Of a stretch of DNA of 64,000 nucleotides, positions 56,085 through 64,000 are shown one piece after another. Both the position numbers and the translations under genes were made by a program. Source of the DNA: Bin87 sp965261195. GTDB lineage: Bacteria > Chloroflexota > Dehalococcoidia > Lucifugimonadales > UBA3495. The stretch's first letter is position 1; each line of letters begins with the position of its first letter. The stretch is from assembly GCA_965261195.1 (NCBI GenBank), contig OZ253455.1, positions 3,286,001 through 3,350,000 of the forward strand, written 5' to 3'. The notes below the pieces were generated by a model that saw only the letters and a list, made by a program, of their open reading frames with translations, did no database searches and was not told where the DNA came from.

Positions 56085-56204
56085 TCGATTGTTCCTCTGA
56101 AATATCCGTTTCACCCGACGACGGGCAGCCTGGTCAAAAAGTGGGATCACGTCTGGTTCGACGAGGACCGGGAATTGCCCGACGGTGTGGGCTACGTGCC
56201 GTAG
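56085..56204 (+). pseudogene. C-terminal remnant of a peptide-binding protein
   Basis: The frame ending at 56202-56204 reads PTTGSLVKKWDHVWFDEDRE, then LPDGVGYVP and stop. The neighbouring binding protein ends in ATVQLIKKWDHVWFDENREL, then PPANVKGYQP, so this is the tail of a second SBP_bac_5 protein. The rest of the gene is missing; only about 40 codons remain. It shows that a second copy, in tandem, was deleted or replaced. Confidence 0.8.
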
Positions 56205-56256
56205 TGGAGAACCGGGAATCTGAATGGGGAAAACGGAGGATTTAGTCGTATTGTTC

Positions 56257-56285
56257 CCTGCTGACGCAGTATTGCCGTCAGCAGG
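56257..56285. terminator. 10-bp hairpin in the gap before the peptide importer
   Basis: CCTGCTGACG (56257-56266) pairs perfectly with 56276-56285 around a 9-base loop. It lies between the binding-protein remnant and the intact gene. The rest of the gap (56286-56477) holds the promoter and a leader; nothing else is seen. Confidence 0.6.
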
Positions 56286-56353
56286 CGGGCATAATAGGGA
56301 GCCGAAATCAATCGACGTAATCGCATTGACTTTGCAATATTGGCATTCGTTGG

Positions 56354-56382
56354 TTGACATTAATTTATCGCCCGATTAGTAT
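56354..56382 (+). promoter_or_regulatory. promoter, TTGACA-17-TAGTAT
   Basis: TTGACA at 56354-56359 and TAGTAT at 56377-56382, 17 bases apart, driving the peptide importer. The leader would be about 90 bases. AGGAGG at 56464-56469 is the ribosome site, 8 bases before the ATG at 56478. Confidence 0.7.
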
Positions 56383-56477
56383 CGGATGCCGCTGGCAATT
56401 TGATGCCGGCGTATGCCGCAGTGTGCCGGTGGATCGTCCGGTGTTGCTGCGAGGCGATATCTCAGGAGGCTCAATAG

Positions 56478-58385
56478 ATGATTTTGCGACAACTCTGGCA
56501 TCCCAGGACGCTATTGGCGCTGGGCGCGTTGATTGCGCTGTTGGCCATTGCGGCTTGCGGCGGCACTGCCACCCCGGACCAGGCCGGCGATAGTGGCAGT
56601 AGCGAGACCGCTGCTGCCACCCCGACGCTGGACCCGTTCGCCGGTGTTCAGGAACCCACGCCAACCGCACGGCTGGATGCTACGAATACTCCGGTGCCGG
56701 TGCCCACTGCGATGGCCGCCGATCAGCGACCCGATTGGTGGGTAGAGGGCGCGAGCAAACATTACCGTGGTGATTTCCCGCTGGTGGCTACCAGCAACCC
56801 CGGTTTCTGGGACGTGCATTACGGTGGTTCGATGAACACCGTTTTGATTCCGTCGGGGCCGCGCTTCAATCAATTGTTGGAGTACAACCCGGTTAACCCC
56901 GGCGAGATAATCGGCGACCTGGCGGTGAGTTGGGAATCCTACGAGGACGGCGATGAGTTCGGTTACATCTTCCACCTGCACCCGGATGCCAATTTCACCG
57001 ACGGGCAGCCGGTAACCGCTGATGACGTGGCGTTCTCCATTGATCGCATCACATTGGGACAGGTAGAAGAGGGCGTGCTCCGCGCTCGCACCGGCTTTCT
57101 CAACAACTTCGTAAAGCATGGCACCGCCGAGGCGATTGACGACAAAACGGTGAAAATTCCGTTGCGTTTCCCCGCCGCCGGCTTCTTGCCCAACCTGGCC
57201 TCTGACTACATGAAGATTTACCCCAAGCACGTTGCCGAAAACCTCACGCAGGAACAGGCCAACCAGGGCTTTACCCAGGTAGAGGCCATCGCGGCCATTA
57301 ATGCCGGCCAACCGGTCAGCCTCATCGGGTCCGGGCCGTGGATGCTCCGTGAATGGGAAAAAGACCAGGGGTATTCCTACGACCGCAACCCCAACTACTT
57401 CAAAGAAGGCCGGCCTTTCTTTGACGGCCTCCGGATATTCCTGATTAGGGATACATCCCGCCGACTCTCGGCCCTTCAAGCCGGGCAGGTCTATGGCACC
57501 TATCAGCCCGTTACCGGCAGCAATCGGCCGGAAGATATGGCGCGCCTGGAGGAAGATACCGATGGCCGCATACGCGCTTTTATCCTGGAAGCCTCCGGCA
57601 TTCAGGCCTTCTTCCTGAATCACGACAAGCCTCCCTTCGACGACGCTCGAGTGCGCCGTGCTTTCTATCTGGGCTTGGATCGTGATTTGGGCGTGGAGAA
57701 ATCCATCCTCGGTTACGGTCAGCCGGGTACCTTCTTTGCCCCTGGCGTGGTCGAAGACTTGGAAGCCCTGCGCGCCAACAACCCGGCTTATGGCGACCGG
57801 GAAGCTGCCCTCGCCGAAGCTCGCCAACTCCTGACCGCGGCCGGTTATGCTGACGGCTTTGAAGTCAAGCTCAACGTTGTAAACAGCAACCCATCTCTGT
57901 CCAGTGCCGAGGTCGTGGCTCCCCAAATGCGGGAAGACCTCAACATCGACATCACCATCGAGCCCACCGACCTCGCTACCATGTACGTGGGAATGCGCGA
58001 CGGCGTAGCCAACTTCGACGCGGTGGGCACCGGGATCATCCTGCGCGACCCCGGCGACATCATCAATCAGTTCTACCTGCAGGACGTGCTGCGCAACCCC
58101 CACAACTGGCAGAATGACCGGGTGGATGAACTCATCGACTTGCAGAACCGGGAAGTGGACCCGACCGTTCGACAGGGCCAGCTGGAAGAGCTGGCTGACA
58201 TCCTGCACCAGGGCGAGAGCCACTGGCTCCCCTACTTCTGGTACTCGAGCGGTGGAGCCCTGGACTATCGCATCCGCAACTTCTACTACCCGGCGACGGT
58301 ACAGCTCATCAAGAAGTGGGACCACGTCTGGTTTGATGAGAACCGCGAATTGCCCCCGGCGAACGTAAAGGGATACCAACCCTAA
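56478..58385 (+). CDS. ABC importer substrate-binding lipoprotein, family 5 (peptide type)
   Basis: 635-aa extracellular binding protein. LLALGALIALLAIAACGG is a lipoprotein signal peptide with the lipobox Cys; a low-complexity linker rich in Ala, Thr and Pro follows. The SBP_bac_5 fold then shows NQLLEYNPVNPGEIIGDLA, the HPDANFTDGQPVTADDVAFS block, LIGSGPWMLREW, DRNPNYFKEGRPFFDGL and the VRRAFYLGLDRD helix. Peptides, opines or nickel are possible ligands; peptides are the usual guess. It heads a set with two permeases. The ATPase genes are not in the window. Confidence 0.95.
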   Translation: MILRQLWHPRTLLALGALIALLAIAACGGTATPDQAGDSGSSETAAATPTLDPFAGVQEPTPTARLDATNTPVPVPTAMAADQRPDWWVEGASKHYRGDFPLVATSNPGFWDVHYGGSMNTVLIPSGPRFNQLLEYNPVNPGEIIGDLAVSWESYEDGDEFGYIFHLHPDANFTDGQPVTADDVAFSIDRITLGQVEEGVLRARTGFLNNFVKHGTAEAIDDKTVKIPLRFPAAGFLPNLASDYMKIYPKHVAENLTQEQANQGFTQVEAIAAINAGQPVSLIGSGPWMLREWEKDQGYSYDRNPNYFKEGRPFFDGLRIFLIRDTSRRLSALQAGQVYGTYQPVTGSNRPEDMARLEEDTDGRIRAFILEASGIQAFFLNHDKPPFDDARVRRAFYLGLDRDLGVEKSILGYGQPGTFFAPGVVEDLEALRANNPAYGDREAALAEARQLLTAAGYADGFEVKLNVVNSNPSLSSAEVVAPQMREDLNIDITIEPTDLATMYVGMRDGVANFDAVGTGIILRDPGDIINQFYLQDVLRNPHNWQNDRVDELIDLQNREVDPTVRQGQLEELADILHQGESHWLPYFWYSSGGALDYRIRNFYYPATVQLIKKWDHVWFDENRELPPANVKGYQP

Positions 58386-58509
58386 GCGACGAAATTACTG
58401 GATAGACCAACCACAACGCAAGACTTGGCCGGCCCGGATTCATCTGGGTCGGTCAACCTGTATGATGGCCACCGGTAGCACAGTAGACTCACCGAGCAGG
58501 AGTTAAGGA

Positions 58510-59469
58510 ATGTCACAATACCTAATGCGAAGAATGCTCCTCTTCATCCCCACTATGCTGCTGGCGACCATTATGGTTTTTGCCCTGTTCTCAATTGTGC
58601 CGGGGGATGCGGCGGTTTTCCTCCTCACGGGCGAAGACGCCGGTGGGCGCGTGACTAACGACGACTTCGAGCGTCTGCGCAAGGACCTGGGGCTAGACCG
58701 GCCGGTCTACGTGCAATACGCCGACTGGTTGTGGGGCGTGGTACGCGGTGATTTGGGGGAGTCCCTCTACTACGGTGAACCTTTTGGTCTCGAGTTGATC
58801 GAGCGCTTCGCCAGGACTTTCGAACTGGCTCTGCTTGCGATCGGGATGGCGTTCGTAGCCGCTGTTCCGTTAGGAATCTTATCGGCGATGAAGCAGGACA
58901 CCGGCGTGGATTACGCCAGCCGAGTAATTGCATTGATCGGCATCGCGATGCCTACCTTCTGGATTGGCGTGCTGGTGATTTATGGCCTGGCCTACGGGAC
59001 GGGCTGGCTGCCTCCGTTAGAATATGCGCACCTGTGGGACGACCCCTGGCAAAACTTGCAGTTGATGCTGCTGCCGGCGGCGGTGGTCGGGTTCCACGAC
59101 ATGGCATTCACGGCGCGGGTAACGCGTTCGGCGATGCTGGAAGTTATGCGGGAAGACTATATGCGCACCGCCCGCTCCAAGGGACTGCGCGAGTGGGTGG
59201 TAGTGGGCCGACACGCGCTGAAAAATGCTTTGCTGCCGGTGATCACCGTTTCCGGTTACCAGTTTGGCCGGTTGCTGGGCGGAGTAATCATCGTGGAGCA
59301 GATATTCGTGGTGCCTGGTGTGGGCAAGTTCCTGATTGATGCCATCAACCACCGCGATTTTCCGGTTATCCAGGGTGTGATCCTGATGACCGCTGCCGTG
59401 GTACTGCTGCTGAACCTGATTATCGATATGTTGTACGGCATTCTTGACCCCCGCATCCGCTACGGATAG
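58510..59469 (+). CDS. ABC importer permease, DppB type
   Basis: 319-aa inner-membrane permease. YLMRRMLLFIPTMLLATIMVF is the first helix, LRKDLGLDRPVYVQYADWLWGVVRGDLGES the periplasmic loop typical of this family, and LEVMREDYMRTARSKGLREW the EAA motif contacting the ATPase. Six predicted membrane helices. It is 124 bases after the binding protein and precedes the second permease. Confidence 0.95.
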   Translation: MSQYLMRRMLLFIPTMLLATIMVFALFSIVPGDAAVFLLTGEDAGGRVTNDDFERLRKDLGLDRPVYVQYADWLWGVVRGDLGESLYYGEPFGLELIERFARTFELALLAIGMAFVAAVPLGILSAMKQDTGVDYASRVIALIGIAMPTFWIGVLVIYGLAYGTGWLPPLEYAHLWDDPWQNLQLMLLPAAVVGFHDMAFTARVTRSAMLEVMREDYMRTARSKGLREWVVVGRHALKNALLPVITVSGYQFGRLLGGVIIVEQIFVVPGVGKFLIDAINHRDFPVIQGVILMTAAVVLLLNLIIDMLYGILDPRIRYG

Positions 59470-59515
59470 ATGGGAGCAATGACCGATTTGAACGCAAGAA
59501 GCAGCAGGTGTTGTA

Positions 59516-60424
59516 ATGATTGATCAGACTACTGAATCGGCAATATTAACCCATGATGTCATCGCCGCACCCGGGTTGGGAACACGGTCGTGGATCGGGT
59601 TTACGCGCTTCGTGCGAACCAAGCCCCTGGGCGCGATTGGCGGTGTCATCGTGCTGGCGCTGGTGGTGGTGGCGTTGATGGCTCCGGTCCTGGCGCCCTA
59701 CGATCCCAGATCGACACCGGCCGGGCCCTGGGAAGCGCCCAACTCCGCCTATAAGCTTGGCGCTGACTACGTGGGGCGCGATGTGCTGAGCCGCCTGATT
59801 TATGGCGCGCGAATCTCCCTATACGTGGGTTTGGGCAGCGTTCTCCTGGGAATTACCGCCAGTTTTATCATCGGCGTGGCGCTTACCTACACCGGCGGTA
59901 TTGCAGACATGGTCGGCCAACGAATCGTTGACGCGTTGATGTCATTGCCGGGCCTGCTCATCGCGCTGGCGATCATGGCGGTGGTGACACCGTCGCTGAA
60001 CACGGTGGTCATCGCAATTGTGATTGGAATGATTGCGCCCGTAATCAGAACAGTGCGGTCCCAGGTCTTGTCCATCAAGGAACTGGATTACGTTACAGCG
60101 GCGCGCGCGGTGGGGGCCGGGCCATACCGCATTATCTTCAAACACATTGCCCCCAACTGCTTTGCGACCTATTTGGTGTTGGCCACTTACTACCTGGGAT
60201 TTGCCATCATCATTGAGTCTTCCCTGGCGTTCCTGGGCGTGGGCGCCCCGCCGGACCAACCGAGTTGGGGCGGGATGCTGGTGAAGGCCGCCGCCGCTCA
60301 CGTGAAGAGCGGGCCGTGGTTGGCGATTGCTCCCGGCCTGGCCATCTTCCTGGTGGTGATGGGCTTCAACCTGTTGGGCGACGCTCTGCGCGACGTGTTT
60401 GACCCCAGGCTCAGGGGCCGCTAA
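59516..60424 (+). CDS. ABC importer permease, DppC type
   Basis: 302-aa inner-membrane permease partner. GAIGGVIVLALVVVALMAPVLAPYDP is the first helix and loop, HKLGTDxxGRDVLSRxIYGAR appears as LGADYVGRDVLSRLIYGARIS, and IKELDYVTAARAVGAGPYRI is the EAA loop. SSLAFLGVGAPPDQPSWGGML is the conserved C-terminal segment. It ends before a strong hairpin, so the operon has no ATPase genes; these must be elsewhere, as happens in some genomes. Confidence 0.95.
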   Translation: MIDQTTESAILTHDVIAAPGLGTRSWIGFTRFVRTKPLGAIGGVIVLALVVVALMAPVLAPYDPRSTPAGPWEAPNSAYKLGADYVGRDVLSRLIYGARISLYVGLGSVLLGITASFIIGVALTYTGGIADMVGQRIVDALMSLPGLLIALAIMAVVTPSLNTVVIAIVIGMIAPVIRTVRSQVLSIKELDYVTAARAVGAGPYRIIFKHIAPNCFATYLVLATYYLGFAIIIESSLAFLGVGAPPDQPSWGGMLVKAAAAHVKSGPWLAIAPGLAIFLVVMGFNLLGDALRDVFDPRLRGR

Positions 60425-60461
60425 ATCTGCTGGCGCCGAGACCAACTGATGCTGAAACTGC

Positions 60462-60493
60462 ACGCCGCCAAACCGGTTCCGGTTTGGCGGCGT
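60462..60493. terminator. 15-bp perfect hairpin after the importer
   Basis: Arms 60462-60476 and 60479-60493 pair perfectly with only TT between, so the tip (AACCGG/CCGGTT) will open to a loop. It ends the importer transcript and argues that the next gene starts at 60503 rather than at an ATG at 60449 that lies before the hairpin. No T tract follows. Confidence 0.8.
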
Positions 60494-60502
60494 AAACCAT
60501 TC

Positions 60503-61867
60503 ATGCGGTTGTTGATTCAGGCTAGACGAACCTCAGGACAGCGGTTAGCTGCCGGGGCGATGGCGGGTTTGCTACTGCTGTTGGTGTCTGCCTGCGGCGG
60601 CGAACCGTCGGCGGAACCAACGCCGGCCGCCAACCCGACGGCGGTGTCGACACCCGGTAGTGCGGCAATAGCTCCGGAGAATACCCCAGTCGAGTACGCT
60701 GCGGCTACGACTGGCTCGACGGCTATCGAATCGCCCACCGCTACTCCAACCGAGGCGAACCGCACCACCGGCGCCTTGAGCGAATCCGACGCGGAAGCAG
60801 CCCGTCAGCGGTTCCAACGCCTGCTGCGCGCGTCGTGGTCAACCGATTTCAGCCGCACCAGCATTGATTTCGATGAAATTATGACCGGCGGCCCGCCCAA
60901 AGACGGCATCCCCGCCATCGACCAGCCGGTGTTCGAGTCGGTAGGTGATGCGGACGGGTGGCTCGAAGACCTTGAACCCGTTCAGGTAGTGGACATCGGC
61001 GGCGATGTGCGGGCCTACCCGGTTCAGATTATGGTTTGGCACGAGATCGTGAACGATACCGTGGGCGGTGAGCCGGTCGTCATCACGTTTTGACCGCTGT
61101 GCAACACCGCCTTCGTGTACAGGCGGACGGTAGACGGGCAGGCGCTCGATTTCGGCGCCACCGGCGCGCTGCGCAACAGCAACCTGCTCATGTACGACCG
61201 CCAGACCGAATCCTGGTGGCAGGAAGTGGGCGGCGAGGGCATCATCGGCCACTTCACCGGCCAACGACTGGAACAACTGTCCCTTTCCATCGTGTCATGG
61301 GGCGACTTCAAGGCCACGTTCCCCAATGGGCAAGTTTTGTCTCGCCCCGCCGCCGGTCGGGCCTACGGACGCAACCCTTATGCCGGTTATGATCGGCCGG
61401 GCAACGATCCGTTTTTGTTTACTGGGGAAGCAGACCCCCGTCTGCCGGCGGTGGAGCGTGTCGTCGCCATCGAGCGGGACGACGTGGCCTGGGCCGTGTC
61501 ATTTACGACGCTGATGGCAGAGCGGGTGGTAACCGCAACTGTGGCTGGCGCCGATGTGGTGGTCTTCTGGACACCGGGCACCGCTTCTGCGCTGGACGCC
61601 GGCTCCGTGGCCGGTGGACGGGATGTTGGAACTGCCGGCGTATTCGCGCCGCGTACAGCGGATGGCAGCCCTTTGACGTTCCGCGCCGACGCTGATGGAC
61701 GCATCACCGATAATGAGACCGGCAGCCAGTGGGACATATTCGGCAGGGCGGTGAGTGGCCCGCTGGCCGGTTCAGACCTGGAACCGGTCCCCGGTCGCAT
61801 CGGGCAGCTGTGGTTCTCCTGGGCCGTCTATCGACCGGACACCGTGGTTTACGCCGGGTCCGGATAG
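60503..61867 (+). CDS. DUF3179 lipoprotein with in-frame TGA at the conserved Cys (candidate selenoprotein)
   Basis: 454 aa if read through. MAGLLLLLVSACGG is a lipoprotein signal peptide; a Pro/Thr/Ala-rich linker leads to a DUF3179 domain. The family block usually read as VVxTYCPLCNTA appears as VVITF, TGA, PLCNTAFVYRRTVDG, with the TGA at codon 197 (61091-61093) replacing the conserved first Cys. Everything downstream is intact and family-like: LDFGATGALRNSNLLMYDRQ, TESWWQEVGGEGIIGHFTGQ and so on, for 257 codons to the stop at 61865. A hairpin (61107-61126) follows the TGA. Function of DUF3179 is unknown. Selenocysteine is favoured; a nonsense mutation, common in this window, is the alternative. 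Confidence 0.85.
61107..61126 (+). promoter_or_regulatory. SECIS-like hairpin after the DUF3179 TGA
   Basis: CCGCCT (61107-61112) and AGGCGG (61121-61126) form a 6-bp stem with the 8-base loop TCGTGTAC. The loop starts 19 bases after the TGA, within the distance range reported for bacterial SECIS elements. The first two loop bases lack the favoured G; it is the third base. This alone is weak evidence. Confidence 0.35.
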
Positions 61868-61895
61868 GGTAAGTCTGCCGGGCGTTTCCGAAAAT

Positions 61896-61927
61896 AAACG
61901 GGGGTGACATAACAATCACCCCCGTTT
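61896..61927. terminator. 12-bp hairpin between convergent genes
   Basis: AAACGGGGGTGA (61896-61907) pairs perfectly with 61916-61927 around an 8-base loop. A-rich on the left and T-rich on the right, so it works as an intrinsic terminator for DUF3179 and, from the other side, for the dehydrogenase. Confidence 0.88.
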
Positions 61928-61952
61928 GCTCCTGGTTCTGTAGCGTCCTGGA

Positions 61953-63020
61953 TTACTTGCGGTAGATATCGCGCACCTTGCGTACTGAGGCCAGCCGGGC
62001 TTCTGCGAGCATATTGGCGGCTCTGGAGGTGGACATCTCATTTTTGCGCGACGTGGCCAGTACCTCGGCCATCTGCTCGTAGATACGTTCCGTTTGCTGG
62101 CGCGCCCGTTCCGGATTGTAGGTCTGTCCAATCTCCGCGGCGGCGTTGATGACGCCTCCGGCGTTAATCAGAAAGTCCGGTGCGTAAATGATGCCCCGGT
62201 GATGCAGGGTTTCCCCGTCTTCCGGGGTTGCCAGCTGGTTGTTTGCTCCGCCCGCCACAATTTGGCAGCGCAGTTGCTTGATGGTCTGGTGGTTGATAAC
62301 GCCGCCCAGGGCGCACGGGGCGAAAATGTCGCATTCCAGGCGGTGTATTTCGTCAACGCCCGCGACCTGTATGCCCATGCTGCGCGCCCTATCCAACGCT
62401 CCCTCACTAATGTCAGCGGCGATAACCCTGGCGTCTTCTTCCAGCAGGTGTTCTGCCGTGTGTGATGCAACCTTGCCAAAGCCCTGCATGGCGACGGTGC
62501 GCCCGCGGAGGGAGTCGGTGCCCCAAGCTTCGGCGGCGCAGGCTTTCATCCCCATGTAGATGCCGAGTCCGGTCATTATGGACGTATCCCCGCTGCCGCC
62601 CAGCGTGACATCCAGGCCGACCACGTGCTGCGTTTCCTGGCGAATGGTTTCGAGGTCGCGCCCGGTCGTTCCGACGTCGGTGGTGGTTACGTAGCGACCG
62701 CCCAGCGTATCCACAAAACGACCCCAGGACCGCAGCAGCGCTTCGGTTTTCTGGGTGCGGGAATCACCGATGATGACGCCCTTGCCGCCGCCCAGATTGA
62801 GTCCCGCCGCGGCTGACTTGTAGGTCATGGCTTGCGACAGCCGCAGTGCGTCGGCCAGGGCTTCCGCTTCGCTCTCGTAAGGCCACATACGGGTGCCTCC
62901 GCAAGACGGGCCCAACGTGGTGTCGTGGATGGCGATAATTCCCCGCAATCCGGTTTCCGGGTCGCTGTACATCGCTACCTGTTCGTGCCCAAATTCAACC
63001 ATCGCGTCGAGTGTATTCAT
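61953..63020 (-). CDS. leucine/branched-chain amino acid dehydrogenase
   Basis: 355-aa NAD-dependent Glu/Leu/Phe/Val dehydrogenase. GPSCGGTRMWPYESEAEAL with LRLSQAMTYKSAAAGLNLGG and GGGKGVIIGD carry the catalytic lysines (Lys68, Lys80); VAMQGFGKVASHTAEHLLEE is the Rossmann nucleotide site; NQLATPEDGETLHHRGIIYA and PDFLINAGGVINAAAEI follow. The GGTRMWPY start and length fit leucine dehydrogenase more than glutamate dehydrogenase. It would convert leucine, valine or isoleucine to 2-oxo acids. It diverges from the cyclophilin gene. Confidence 0.92.
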   Translation of the reverse strand: MNTLDAMVEFGHEQVAMYSDPETGLRGIIAIHDTTLGPSCGGTRMWPYESEAEALADALRLSQAMTYKSAAAGLNLGGGKGVIIGDSRTQKTEALLRSWGRFVDTLGGRYVTTTDVGTTGRDLETIRQETQHVVGLDVTLGGSGDTSIMTGLGIYMGMKACAAEAWGTDSLRGRTVAMQGFGKVASHTAEHLLEEDARVIAADISEGALDRARSMGIQVAGVDEIHRLECDIFAPCALGGVINHQTIKQLRCQIVAGGANNQLATPEDGETLHHRGIIYAPDFLINAGGVINAAAEIGQTYNPERARQQTERIYEQMAEVLATSRKNEMSTSRAANMLAEARLASVRKVRDIYRK

Positions 63021-63146
63021 TGCGACCGTTTATCTCCTTGCACTGATGCGTAGGATAGTGATGGATTGGGTAAGGTGGTGGCGATTGCCAGGCGCCAATC
63101 GGGAGGCGATAGGTGAATGGCGGCCTCAAACCTGATACCCAACTTA

Positions 63147-63152
63147 ATTATA
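63147..63152 (-). promoter_or_regulatory. -10 box for the dehydrogenase
   Basis: The minus strand reads TATAAT 127 bases before the dehydrogenase ATG, with TTGGAT 15 bases further up (63168-63173). A second -10 box on the plus strand is at 63276-63281 (TATAAT), 43 bases before the cyclophilin ATG. Confidence 0.55.
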
Positions 63153-63275
63153 GTGCATGACCCAAGAATCCAACTGCTATGCCGGAGCGGCAGTATTGGA
63201 TTCCGATGTGACACCGCCGGTATCACCATTGGCGCGATAGCGACGTGCGAAATCCACGGTGGCGAATGGTTGGGG

Positions 63276-63281
63276 TATAAT
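63276..63281 (+). promoter_or_regulatory. -10 box for the cyclophilin
   Basis: TATAAT; the preceding bases are GGGG and no -35 box is visible. AGGAGA at 63312-63317 is the ribosome site for the ATG at 63325. Confidence 0.5.
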
Positions 63282-63324
63282 TGGAGCAGTTTGTACATTC
63301 CAACCCTGCGCAGGAGAACCTGAT

Positions 63325-63861
63325 ATGCCCCCCAAAGAGTACGAAAACCCACCAGGCTTGGTAATTGAAGCAACCAAGCGTTACCATGCTGTCATCAAAA
63401 CCGGCAAAGGCGACATGACGGTAGAGTTGCTGTCTGAAGTTGCCCCGCGCGCCGTGAACAATTTCGTTTTTCTGGCCCGTGACGGGTTTTACGAAAACAA
63501 CCAGTTTCACCGCGTGATCAAAGGTTTCATGATCCAGGGCGGGTGCCCCAAAGGTGACGGCACCGGCGGCCCCGGCTACCGATTCCGCGATGAAGAAGTA
63601 ACCCGCGGCTACACTCGTGGCACGCTCGCGATGGCCAACGCTGGGCCCAACACCAACGGCAGCCAGTGGTTTATCGTCCATGGAGCCGACGCGGGTTTGC
63701 CGCCCAACTACACCGTCTTCGGTATGCTCACCGAGGGCGATGATGTCCTGGACGCCCTGGCTAATTCTCCGGTGCAAACCAGCCGCGGCGGCGAGGCATC
63801 GCAGCCCACCGAACGCCTGGCCATCGAGAACATTGAGATTACTGAGACCGACCTCGCATAA
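63325..63861 (+). CDS. peptidyl-prolyl cis-trans isomerase (cyclophilin type)
   Basis: 178-aa cyclophilin, with no signal peptide so cytoplasmic. NNFVFLARDGFYENNQFHRVIKGFMIQGG holds the catalytic Arg (written as FHRVIKGFMIQGG), with GPGYRFRDEE, GTLAMANAGPNTNGSQWFI and PPNYTVFGML forming the rest of the active site. A short N-terminal extension is present. The start at 63325 is chosen for its AGGAGA site; the frame continues upstream without one. Confidence 0.95.
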   Translation: MPPKEYENPPGLVIEATKRYHAVIKTGKGDMTVELLSEVAPRAVNNFVFLARDGFYENNQFHRVIKGFMIQGGCPKGDGTGGPGYRFRDEEVTRGYTRGTLAMANAGPNTNGSQWFIVHGADAGLPPNYTVFGMLTEGDDVLDALANSPVQTSRGGEASQPTERLAIENIEITETDLA

Positions 63862-63887
63862 ACCGGTACGCGAGTCAGGAAACACTG

Positions 63888-63916
63888 CGGCGGCCAGTCA
63901 GCGCGACTGGCCGCCG
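63888..63916 (+). terminator. 12-bp hairpin after the cyclophilin
   Basis: CGGCGGCCAGTC (63888-63899) pairs perfectly with 63905-63916 around the loop AGCGC; only two T follow. It ends the cyclophilin and faces the convergent frame at the window edge. Confidence 0.75.
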
Positions 63917-63959
63917 TTGCAATGTCGGGCCGGGATTTAGCGAGACGACATCAAACGCC

Positions 63960-64000
63960 CTAGTCGTCTGCCGGAGCCGGGGTCGGCGTAGCGGGCGCCG
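63960..64000 (-). CDS. possible C-terminus of a Pro/Thr-rich protein, cut by the window edge
   Basis: On the minus strand the last bases read APATPTPAPADD and a TAG stop (63962-63960). The Pro/Thr/Ala composition fits a linker or disordered tail as in lipoproteins elsewhere in the window. Too short to identify. Confidence 0.35.
   Translation of the reverse strand, partial: APATPTPAPADD

Noticed and set aside
56511..58379. Open frame of about 620 codons on the minus strand, opposite the peptide-binding protein
   Set aside because: It is the mirror of a real GC-rich gene with lipoprotein signal and family motifs; the antisense product has no recognisable domain, and its length follows from codon bias.
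60449..60502. ATG at 60449 as the DUF3179 start
   Set aside because: The terminator-like hairpin 60462-60493 lies after it, and the ATG at 60503 leads straight into a normal lipoprotein signal peptide.

Overview
The window looks like a piece of a chromosome from a free-living Chloroflexota bacterium, most likely the Dehalococcoidia/SAR202 side. I infer this from gene content: luciferase-like and deazaflavin (F420)-type oxidoreductases, GMC dehydrogenases, hydantoinase A and B subunits, DUF3179, lipoproteins with EVPVTR-type linkers, an enlarged RpoC, and GC-rich coding DNA. No rRNA or tRNA gene and no CRISPR array was seen. Nothing here fixes the species.

Layout. 1-8.8 kb: 3' part of rpoB, rpoC and a dihydroorotate dehydrogenase. 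8.8-14.3 kb: iron-ADH-like protein, a HEPN-like protein coupled to the tRNA methylthiotransferase gene mtaB, a metallo-beta-lactamase-fold protein and a decayed potassium channel. 14.3-20.7 kb: gltX, a NYN-domain protein, glnS, and a lipoprotein/translation cluster (hydrolase, lspA, pseudouridine synthase). 20.8-26.4 kb: a two-gene ATPase plus DUF4276 pair (defence-like), threonine aldolase, a second NYN protein, a cysteine-less isochorismatase-fold protein and an arrestin-like protein. 26.5-32.9 kb: rarA, an LLM oxidoreductase ending in a 15-bp minisatellite, a tandemly duplicated small membrane gene, an acyl-CoA carboxylase beta subunit, folP and folK. 32.9-36.2 kb: a scar region with a broken 5'-nucleotidase lipoprotein, IS630 and IS5 remnants and an intact LLM gene. 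36.2-47.6 kb: dnaN diverging from an alanyl-tRNA editing gene, hyuA, a second HEPN-like gene, PIG-L deacetylase, aspartic protease, a DNA methyltransferase fused to a predicted nuclease, a deazaflavin-dependent nitroreductase, hyuB, a family 5 uracil-DNA glycosylase and a PIN toxin-like pair. 47.8-54.6 kb: a methyltransferase-HNH fusion, two tandem GMC oxidoreductases and a dihydropyrimidinase-like amidohydrolase. 54.6-64 kb: a zinc-ribbon/beta-propeller membrane protein, a peptide ABC importer (binding protein and two permeases), a DUF3179 lipoprotein, a leucine-type dehydrogenase and a cyclophilin.

How it fits together. hyuA, hyuB and the dihydropyrimidinase-like enzyme suggest breakdown of cyclic amides; the dipeptide/oligopeptide importer and amino-acid dehydrogenase suggest scavenging of peptides and amino acids; the GMC, LLM and F420-type enzymes suggest oxidation of organic matter. 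Several elements look defence-related: ATPase/DUF4276, two methyltransferase-nuclease fusions, the PIN pair, NYN and HEPN proteins.

The most striking observation is in the DUF3179 gene: one in-frame TGA (61091-61093) falls exactly where the family has its conserved Cys of a CPLC motif, and the frame then stays intact for 257 codons. This is a candidate selenoprotein, with a nonsense mutation as the main alternative because other genes in the window have decayed.
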